Shown here in pieces: positions 1 to 3,972 of a stretch of DNA of 6,556 nucleotides (position 1 is its first letter; the number at the start of each line of letters is the position of its first letter). The translations under genes were made by a program, and so were the position numbers. Source of the DNA: Ruminococcaceae bacterium UBA4306 (GTDB lineage: Bacteria; Bacillota; Clostridia; Oscillospirales; Acutalibacteraceae); contig DGUQ01000194.1 in NCBI GenBank assembly GCA_002394725.1, positions 1-6,556 on the forward strand, written 5' to 3'. The notes beneath the pieces were generated by a model, which did not search any database, was not told the origin of the DNA, and worked only from the letters and a program-made list of their open reading frames with translations.

Positions 1-848
1 GCCATCGCGTTCTCATACAGATCGGTCGCCATGACGTAGTATTCGTCGCCGCATTTGATGACGGAATACTCGTAGCGCGGTCCGACGCAGATCGCGAGGT
101 TGGCAGGCAGCGTCCATGTGGTGGTTGTCCAGATGACGAAGAACACCTTATTGGGATCGATGCCCATCGCGGCGAACTTGCCGAGGTCATCGGTCACACG
201 GAATTTGACATAGATGGAATGGCAGGGATCCTCGGCGTATTCGATCTCCGCTTCCGCGAGAGCCGTCTTACACTCGGGGCACCAGTATACGGGCTTGAGA
301 CCCTTGTAGATATAGCCCTTGTCCGCCATTTCGGCAAAGACCTTGATCTGCTCCGCCTCAAACTCGTGCTTTAGGGTGATATAAGGATTGTCCCATTCAC
401 CGATACAGCCCAGACGCTTGAACTGGCTGCGCTGGTCGTCGATATAACCGGTGACGAACTCCTCGCAGAGCTTTCTTAATTCTAATACAGAAATATCAGC
501 CGACGAACCGATACCTGCCTTAGCGCGCGCCTTGAGCTCGGTGGGCAGACCGTGGGTATCCCAACCGGGTACAAAGGGCGACTGGAAGCCTGCCATGTTC
601 TTATAACGAACGATAAAGTCCTTTAAAATTTTGTTCAAGGCGTGACCGAGGTGGATATCGCCGTTGGCGTAGGGAGGCCCGTCATGCAGTACATACTTGG
701 GCTTGCCCTCGTTTTTCTCGATCAGCTTGTCATAGACCTTCTCCTCCTCCCAGCGCTCGAGCGTCTTAGGCTCAGCCTTGGGCAGACCGCCCCTCATGGG
801 GAATTCGGTCTTGGGGAGATTCAGGGTCAGATTATAATCCTGGGACAT
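1..848 (-). CDS. ileS: Isoleucyl-tRNA synthetase, N-terminal part (cut by window edge)
   Basis: Class I aminoacyl-tRNA synthetase that activates isoleucine with ATP and charges tRNA-Ile in the cytoplasm. The window holds 282 complete codons from the ATG, about a third of a usual bacterial IleRS of 900-1050 residues; the rest lies beyond position 1. The protein begins [20 protein letters not shown], typical of bacterial IleRS. The class I HxGH signature is HLGH at residues 66-69, preceded by DGPPYANG (56-63) and followed by GWDTHGLP (95-102). A CPEC pair at 190-193 precedes ALAEAEIEY, and the start of the editing (CP1) domain is visible as [11 protein letters not shown] at 240-250, where the family more often has WTTTPW. 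The start is supported by GGAG at 863-860, 11 nt upstream, a slightly long spacing. It follows divIVA as in B. subtilis but is separated from it by a 244-bp repeat-filled gap, so it may have its own promoter. Identification is secure from the motifs. Confidence 0.97.
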   Translation of the reverse strand, partial: MSQDYNLTLNLPKTEFPMRGGLPKAEPKTLERWEEEKVYDKLIEKNEGKPKYVLHDGPPYANGDIHLGHALNKILKDFIVRYKNMAGFQSPFVPGWDTHGLPTELKARAKAGIGSSADISVLELRKLCEEFVTGYIDDQRSQFKRLGCIGEWDNPYITLKHEFEAEQIKVFAEMADKGYIYKGLKPVYWCPECKTALAEAEIEYAEDPCHSIYVKFRVTDDLGKFAAMGIDPNKVFFVIWTTTTWTLPANLAICVGPRYEYSVIKCGDEYYVMATDLYENAM

Positions 849-880
849 CTTCACATACACTCCAAAATAGATTTTAAATG

Positions 881-895
881 GTGGGCTCTGCCCAC
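881..895 (-). other. Short perfect hairpin in the ileS leader
   Basis: On the minus strand GTGGGC and GCCCAC form a perfect 6-bp stem around an AGA loop, ending 32 nt before the ileS start codon. It is followed by CCATTTAAAA rather than a clean U tract, so it is a poor intrinsic terminator. It could be a 5'-end stabilising hairpin of the ileS mRNA or part of another dispersed palindrome. Function is unknown. Confidence 0.5.
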
Positions 896-900
896 ACCCG

Positions 901-906
901 ATTATA
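901..906 (-). promoter_or_regulatory. Candidate -10 box for ileS
   Basis: The minus strand reads TATAAT at 906-901, a perfect sigma-A -10 hexamer. A start about 7 nt downstream would give an ileS leader of roughly 45-50 nt beginning near the 881-895 hairpin. No good -35 hexamer lies 16-18 nt upstream (AAGCGC at 17 nt spacing) and there is no TGn extension, so this is only a candidate. Confidence 0.3.
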
Positions 907-970
907 GTGGGAGGATCACAGTGGCGCTTAGCCAATCGCTGACAAACAAGTCAGCTCTTGGAGCGCTGTT

Positions 971-1066
971 GCATGGGAGTTGTAAACCAAATCAGCTAAC
1001 GCATGGGTGCTGTAACCAAAATCAAGATTTTGACAGCACCTCAAAAGATTTGGACAACTCCTCAAA
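971..1066 (+). repeat. Hairpin unit A, interrupted by unit B
   Basis: Read on the plus strand: GCATG, an 8-bp outer arm GGAGTTGT (976-983), a 3-nt bulge AAA, an inner arm CCAAATC (987-993), then unit B, then the matching arms GATTTGG (1047-1053) and ACAACTCC (1054-1061), then TCAAA. All 15 pairs are Watson-Crick. Without unit B the loop would be about 2 nt (A994 plus A1046), the same as in unit B. The unit is therefore intact except for the insertion in its loop. The exact outer boundary on the low-coordinate side is uncertain and may reach back to about 958. Confidence 0.75.
995..1045 (+). repeat. Hairpin unit B, nested in the loop of unit A
   Basis: A 51-bp segment in the same orientation as unit A. 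It contains GCATG, outer arm GGTGCTGT (1006-1013), bulge AAC, inner arm CAAAATC (1017-1023), loop AA, then GATTTTG (1026-1032) and ACAGCACC (1033-1040), then TCAAA. All 15 pairs are Watson-Crick. It differs from units A and C at several paired positions, but both partners change together. Its ends, GCTAACGCATGGG and CCTCAAA, resemble the flanks of the other units. No obvious target-site duplication is visible beyond a possible single A. Confidence 0.75.
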
Positions 1067-1092
1067 GCCCCTCCCCTACAATGAGCCTTTGA

Positions 1093-1767
1093 TTATTCTA
1101 CATCATAGTTGTCGCCGAATTTGAGCTTGTCAAACTTATCGTGTCTCTCGCGCTTTAATTCGGGACGGATCTTGACGTCGGCGTCATCAGCCGCTTCGGG
1201 CTGAGTCCGGGGCTGCTCGGCAACCTCCTCGGGTTCATCGACAGGAGTCTTGATCATGTCTTCAACCGGCTCGAAGGGATACTTCTGATCGAGCTCCTCG
1301 CGCTTTGCCTTGACGTCCTCTTCCTTGGGCATTTCTTCCACCATGGCGAGGTGCCTTTTGTACAGCGCGATGATCTCAGAGCGGAGCTTGGCGGTCTCGG
1401 AATGGAGCGCCTCGAACTTATCCTTCTCGCGCTCGGTAGCCATCTCTGCCTCGGTGAGGATCGCACGGCTCTTTCTCTCGGCGGATCGGATCAGATAATC
1501 CGCTCTGTCCTGCGCTTCCTTGATCTTGGTATCGCTGAGCTTCTGAGAGGTGAGCAGAGCGTTGCGGACGGTCTCCTCGTCCTCGCGGTACTGCTCGATC
1601 TTGCCTGCCAGAATATCCATCTTGCGCAGGCAATCGTTCTTTTCTGCCAAGAGCTGCTCGACGGTATCGGTGACATCGTCAATGAATTCGTCTACATCCG
1701 CTGCGTTATAACCGTTCTTGCCTGCACGGCGAAAGCTGACTTCTCTGATTTCGTCAATTGTTAACAT
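1093..1767 (-). CDS. divIVA: DivIVA-family cell division / polarity scaffold protein
   Basis: Cytoplasmic, membrane-curvature-associated coiled-coil scaffold that recruits division or polar proteins; 224 residues. The N-terminal DivIVA domain runs from residue 1 to about 35 (MLTIDEIREVSF, then GYNAADVDEFIDDV at 19-32). Heptad-rich coiled coil covers roughly 32-146, ending in the ALYKRHLAMVEEMPK segment. An acidic, proline-containing tail follows (about 148-205), closed by a basic/aromatic peptide KFDKLKFGDNYD (211-222). I chose the ATG at 1767 because CTCCT at 1776-1780 gives AGGAG 8 nt upstream and the protein then starts with the family's usual MLTxxEI; a longer frame to 1815 adds 16 residues unlike the family. 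Where B. subtilis DivIVA has the membrane-inserting F17-R18 before GY, this protein has K17-N18. It follows ylmH by 58 nt. Family assignment is secure. Confidence 0.95.
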   Translation of the reverse strand: MLTIDEIREVSFRRAGKNGYNAADVDEFIDDVTDTVEQLLAEKNDCLRKMDILAGKIEQYREDEETVRNALLTSQKLSDTKIKEAQDRADYLIRSAERKSRAILTEAEMATEREKDKFEALHSETAKLRSEIIALYKRHLAMVEEMPKEEDVKAKREELDQKYPFEPVEDMIKTPVDEPEEVAEQPRTQPEAADDADVKIRPELKRERHDKFDKLKFGDNYDVE

Positions 1768-1775
1768 AATAAACA

Positions 1776-1780
1776 CTCCT
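1776..1780 (-). promoter_or_regulatory. Ribosome binding site that fixes the divIVA start
   Basis: AGGAG on the minus strand, 8 nt before the ATG at 1767. It favours this ATG over the upstream in-frame ATG at 1815, which would lie upstream of this site, so that it fell inside the coding region. Confidence 0.8.
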
Positions 1781-1799
1781 ATCCTTGGTTTCCATTTTT

Positions 1800-1817
1800 G
1801 ATTGCGTGTCGGCAATC
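1800..1817 (-). other. Small hairpin between ylmH and divIVA
   Basis: GATTGC (1800-1805) and GCAATC (1812-1817) form a perfect 6-bp stem with a 6-nt loop in the 58-nt ylmH-divIVA spacer. On the transcribed minus strand it is followed by AAAAATGG, not a U tract, so it is not an intrinsic terminator for this operon. It may be a leader hairpin or chance. Confidence 0.4.
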
Positions 1818-1825
1818 TGTATTTC

Positions 1826-2554
1826 TTATCTGTAGTGCTTGACCGAAAGCCGCAGTTTTCCTTTTTTGGAGGTACCGCGCAGCTCGGTCAAAACAAATTT
1901 ACCGTATTTTCTGATCGTTACCGTCATCCCCTCCCTGAGCAGGGATGACACCTCTGTTTCGGTGACGTGATCTACCATCACCAGTTCGTTTTTGATCAAT
2001 CGTGCCGCCTTATCGCGCGACAGACGCGCGGCGGCGGCGACAAACGCGTCGAGCCTGAGTGAGCTGAGAGTGAACAGCAGCTCCTCGGTATCGTCGGGGA
2101 TCGGGAGATCATCGGGATCCGCGTAGCCGACCTTGACCCCTACCCTGCCGATCTTATCGACGCCGGAGAGAAGAAAGGGCACGATATCGTCGCGGACAAA
2201 GATCACCGTCCTGCCTTTGCCTGTCAAAATATCTCCCAGTGTATCGCGGCGGATGCCCATCACCATCAGCGAACCCAAAAAATCCCTGTGCCGCAGATCA
2301 TCCTGCTCCCGATAGCAGAATTCCAGCGCCGTGATCGGAAAGCTGTCCTCGTCAGCCGCGGCGCCCATCATCAGGCGCACGGCATCAGGATAGCCGCCGA
2401 AGAAAAGGATATCGGCGCTCTTAGGGAGATGCTGTCTGAGATACAGGCTTTCATGCTCATTGAGAAAGCCCAAAAAACGGGGGATGTTCCTGCGCTCGGC
2501 AAGATGGATCGCGTCATACGCCTTGTCGAGCAGGAGCTTATCTTCCGCGATCAC
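1826..2554 (-). CDS. ylmH: YlmH, S4-domain RNA-binding protein of the division cluster
   Basis: A 242-residue protein. The N-terminal region shows the YlmH-type pattern: FFGGYPDAVRLMM at 51-63, ITALEFCYREQDDLRHRDFLG at 74-94, then GSLMVMGIRRDTLGDIL at 94-110. A C-terminal S4 RNA-binding domain spans about 166-228 (LRLDAFVAAAARLSRDKAARLIKNELV and on), followed by a basic end. Family knowledge: YlmH sits with sepF/divIVA in many Bacillota and has been linked to binding of stalled 50S-peptidyl-tRNA complexes in ribosome quality control; this role is transferred by homology. The start is GTG at 2554-2552, directly adjoining the sepF TAA with no spacer and with no clear AGGAGG in the end of sepF, which suggests translational coupling. 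No ATG occurs in frame near the N-terminus, so GTG is the best start. divIVA follows after 58 nt. Confidence 0.93.
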   Translation of the reverse strand: MIAEDKLLLDKAYDAIHLAERRNIPRFLGFLNEHESLYLRQHLPKSADILFFGGYPDAVRLMMGAAADEDSFPITALEFCYREQDDLRHRDFLGSLMVMGIRRDTLGDILTGKGRTVIFVRDDIVPFLLSGVDKIGRVGVKVGYADPDDLPIPDDTEELLFTLSSLRLDAFVAAAARLSRDKAARLIKNELVMVDHVTETEVSSLLREGMTVTIRKYGKFVLTELRGTSKKGKLRLSVKHYR

Positions 2555-3073
2555 TTAAAAGTAAACGCCGCTGTGCTCGAGCTCATCGAGCAGATCGTCG
2601 CCTGTCAGATCGACGTTGTTCGGGATGATGATAAAGGTAGAGGTGGCTACCTTCTTGATCTTGCCGCGGTTCGCGTACGCGACGCCCGACAAAAAGTCGA
2701 TGATGCGGCGCGCCATATCCTTGTTGGTGTTCTCCAGATTGAGGACAACGGTATGGGTCTTGATCAGCTCATCCGCGATGTTGCGCGTCTCCTCGCCGAA
2801 GCGCTCTGGCTTGAAAAGTGCCACGGAGAGCTTGGCGGTCGCGCTGATATTGACGACCTTATTGCGACGGGTCGTGTCACGGGTCGAGGGCTCGACGTCA
2901 TCGATATCGTCATAACGCGCCGAAGAGCGGCGTATACGCGGCTCGGGATCGCTGTCGGCTCTTCTGTCTCTATCTCTGTCGTTCTTGCCCTCGTAATCGT
3001 CGTAATCGTTATATTCGTACTCGTCATCCGGCGCATCCCACATGCGCTTGAACTTATCTACAAATCCTGCCAT
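2555..3073 (-). CDS. sepF: Cell division protein SepF
   Basis: FtsZ-binding protein that helps anchor and organise FtsZ filaments at the membrane during septation; 172 residues, within the usual range. The N-terminus MAGFVDKFKRMWD (1-13) fits the membrane-targeting amphipathic helix of SepF. A charged, disordered-looking linker of Asp, Glu, Tyr and Arg covers about 14-70. The conserved SepF core runs from about 72 to 156: KVVNISATAKLSVALFKPERF, then IADELIKTHTVVLNLENTN, then RIIDFLSGVAYANRGKIKKV, then TFIIIPNNV. The ATG start has AGGAGGA at 3087-3081, spaced 8 nt. Upstream is a 185-bp gap carrying repeat locus 2 and a weak promoter candidate. Its stop abuts the GTG of ylmH. I am confident of the identity. 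Confidence 0.96.
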   Translation of the reverse strand: MAGFVDKFKRMWDAPDDEYEYNDYDDYEGKNDRDRDRRADSDPEPRIRRSSARYDDIDDVEPSTRDTTRRNKVVNISATAKLSVALFKPERFGEETRNIADELIKTHTVVLNLENTNKDMARRIIDFLSGVAYANRGKIKKVATSTFIIIPNNVDLTGDDLLDELEHSGVYF

Positions 3074-3129
3074 TTCGGTTTCCTCCTGTATATTCTGGTT
3101 TCTGTTTCAATCTAAGGTGTCTCGCTAAA

Positions 3130-3158
3130 ATATTATTCAGCTCAAACAATTTATACAA
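3130..3158 (-). promoter_or_regulatory. Weak promoter candidate upstream of sepF
   Basis: On the minus strand TTGTAT (3158-3153), 17 nt of spacer, then TAATAT (3135-3130). The hexamers match the sigma-A consensus at only 3 and 4 of 6 positions, but the spacing is ideal, the stretch is AT-rich compared with its surroundings, and it lies 57 nt before the sepF start and just beyond the repeat. It would allow sepF-ylmH-divIVA to be expressed apart from the mutL-yggS block. Low confidence. Confidence 0.2.
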
Positions 3159-3257
3159 TTCCTCAGTCACCATACGGTGACAGCTCTCCGCTGTATGGGT
3201 GTTGTATCCCAAATCATAGATTTGGACAACGCCTCACCTTTCCCAAAGGGAGCCTTT
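3156..3257 (-). repeat. Composite palindromic intergenic repeat, locus 2 (between yggS and sepF)
   Basis: On the minus strand this starts AAAGGCTC (3257-3250), 1 nt after the yggS stop, and ends GAGCTG, then a perfect hairpin GTCACC/GGTGAC (3166-3171 with 3176-3181, 4-nt loop), then TGAGGAATTG. If hairpin unit C (3187-3236) is removed, the flanks join to give GCTCCCTTT and AAAGGGAGC around a CCC loop, a perfect 9-bp stem. The intact element would then be two adjacent hairpins of about 50 bp. I recall repeats of this general style, starting AAAGGCTCCCT and containing GGGAGCTGTCAC, in intergenic regions of gut Clostridia, but cannot check this here. A related, more diverged copy is at 932-1090. 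Confidence 0.7.
3187..3236 (+). repeat. Hairpin unit C, inserted in composite repeat locus 2
   Basis: A 50-bp segment in the same orientation as units A and B. Outer arm GGTGTTGT (3198-3205), 3-nt bulge ATC, inner arm CCAAATC (3209-3215), loop ATA, then GATTTGG (3219-3225) and ACAACGCC (3226-3233), then TCA. Fourteen pairs are Watson-Crick and one is a G-T wobble. Excising exactly these 50 bases restores a perfect 9-bp stem in the surrounding repeat, which defines its ends well apart from a possible slip of one or two bases. Confidence 0.75.
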
Positions 3258-3258
3258 A

Positions 3259-3972
3259 TCATATTTGATAATTGCGCTTGCCGAACAGAGCCGAACCGAC
3301 TCTGACCATGGTAGCGCCGCAGCGTATTGCCTCGGCATAATCATCCGACATGCCCATAGACAATATTTCCATAGATATATTATCTATATTTTTACTGCCG
3401 ATGTCAAGGAAGATATGCCGCATATTATCGAAAAATTTACAATTTTCTTGTGCATTTTCACAAATCGGGGGGATCGCCATCAATCCGCGCACCTTGATCG
3501 CAGGGATATCCTTGATCTCATCAAGCAATTCGGGCAGCGCCTCGGGCAGAACACCCGACTTGTTCTCCTCCCGTCCGATGTTGACCTCGATCAGGATATC
3601 GGTGGAGACGCCCTGCTTTTGAGAGCACCGTGAGATCTCACGGGCGAGCTTGACGGAATCGACAGACTGGATCAGATCGACCTTGCCGACGATCTGGCGC
3701 ACCTTGTTGGACTGCAAATGACCGATGAACTGTAAGGAGGCATGGTCGAGGTCATAGTCCTCATACTTTGACAGCAGCTCCTGCACCCGGTTCTCGCCGA
3801 TATAGCGCAGACCCAGAGAGATGGCGTGGTTGATGGTGGGCGCGTCAACGGTCTTGGTCGCCGCCAAAAAGGTGATGTCGTCCGCGGTCTTGCCGACGGA
3901 CTGTGCCGCCCGGGCGATATTCTCACAGATTACACGATAGTTGTATTCTACATCAGCTAATGATCTTGCCAT
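3259..3972 (-). CDS. yggS: YggS/YlmE-family PLP-binding protein (PLP homeostasis)
   Basis: Pyridoxal-phosphate-binding single-domain TIM-barrel protein of the YggS/PROSC family. It has no established enzymatic reaction and keeps free PLP and amino-acid pools in balance in the cytoplasm. The length, 237 residues, is typical. The PLP-binding lysine is K40 in FLAATKTV (35-42). Other family motifs are YIGENRVQE (57-65), FIGHLQSNK (82-90), EVNIGREENKSGV (129-141), VRGLMAIPP (161-169), LSMGMSDDYAEAI (204-216) and the phosphate-binding RVGSALFG (224-231). The ATG is 20 bp inside the end of the HlyD-like gene, with a strong AGGAGGA site at about 3982-3989; this supports the start and coupling to the upstream gene. 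In B. subtilis the homologue ylmE likewise lies next to sepF. Repeat locus 2 begins directly after its TGA stop. Confidence 0.96.
   Translation of the reverse strand: MARSLADVEYNYRVICENIARAAQSVGKTADDITFLAATKTVDAPTINHAISLGLRYIGENRVQELLSKYEDYDLDHASLQFIGHLQSNKVRQIVGKVDLIQSVDSVKLAREISRCSQKQGVSTDILIEVNIGREENKSGVLPEALPELLDEIKDIPAIKVRGLMAIPPICENAQENCKFFDNMRHIFLDIGSKNIDNISMEILSMGMSDDYAEAIRCGATMVRVGSALFGKRNYQI

Larger units (their letters stand above)
932..1090 (-). repeat. Composite palindromic intergenic repeat, locus 1 (between divIVA and ileS)
   Basis: This fills most of the divIVA-ileS gap. Read on the minus strand it begins AAAGGCTC (1090-1083) only 2 nt after the divIVA stop, passes through two nested hairpin units (A and B, listed separately), and ends with GAGCTGAC...GTCAGCGATTGG. 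The last part holds a perfect 6-bp hairpin, 938-943 with 950-955, around a 6-nt loop. The same outer layout, AAAGGCTC ... GAGCTG, hairpin, then a CAAT-like end, occurs at 3156-3257 after yggS. Here the outer GGCTC/GAGC arms are preserved but the sequence next to them has diverged. A further small stem (922-925 with 931-934) overlaps the distal end. There is no open reading frame of note on the coding strand. I infer a dispersed non-coding repeat; a role as an RNA-processing or stabilising element is possible but unproven. Confidence 0.7.

Noticed and set aside
881..895. Intrinsic terminator in front of ileS
   Set aside because: The stem is only 6 bp and is followed by CCATTTAAAA on the transcribed strand, without a U tract directly after it.
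971..1066. CRISPR array
   Set aside because: There are only two adjacent copies, one inside the other rather than in tandem. There are no regular spacers and no cas genes.
849..1092. T-box riboswitch upstream of ileS
   Set aside because: No T-box core resembling AGGGTGGNACCGCG is seen on the minus strand, and the space is occupied by the palindromic repeats.
642..1124. Plus-strand open frame of 160 codons over the ileS start and the divIVA-ileS gap
   Set aside because: It runs through the palindromic repeats and the antisense of ileS, with no family resemblance.
1768..1815. Sixteen-residue N-terminal extension of DivIVA from an upstream ATG
   Set aside because: The extension does not resemble DivIVA N-termini, it contains the AGGAG that serves the ATG at 1767, and the family start MLTxxEI fits 1767.
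2288..3115. Plus-strand open frame of 275 codons opposite sepF and part of ylmH
   Set aside because: It is the complement of two secure genes. The hydrophobic end is the mirror of the Asp/Tyr-rich SepF linker rather than a real membrane segment.
3237..3257. Rho-independent terminator after yggS
   Set aside because: The GC-rich palindrome directly after the stop lacks a following U run on the minus strand, and its stem is now split by unit C, so termination is not supported by sequence alone.
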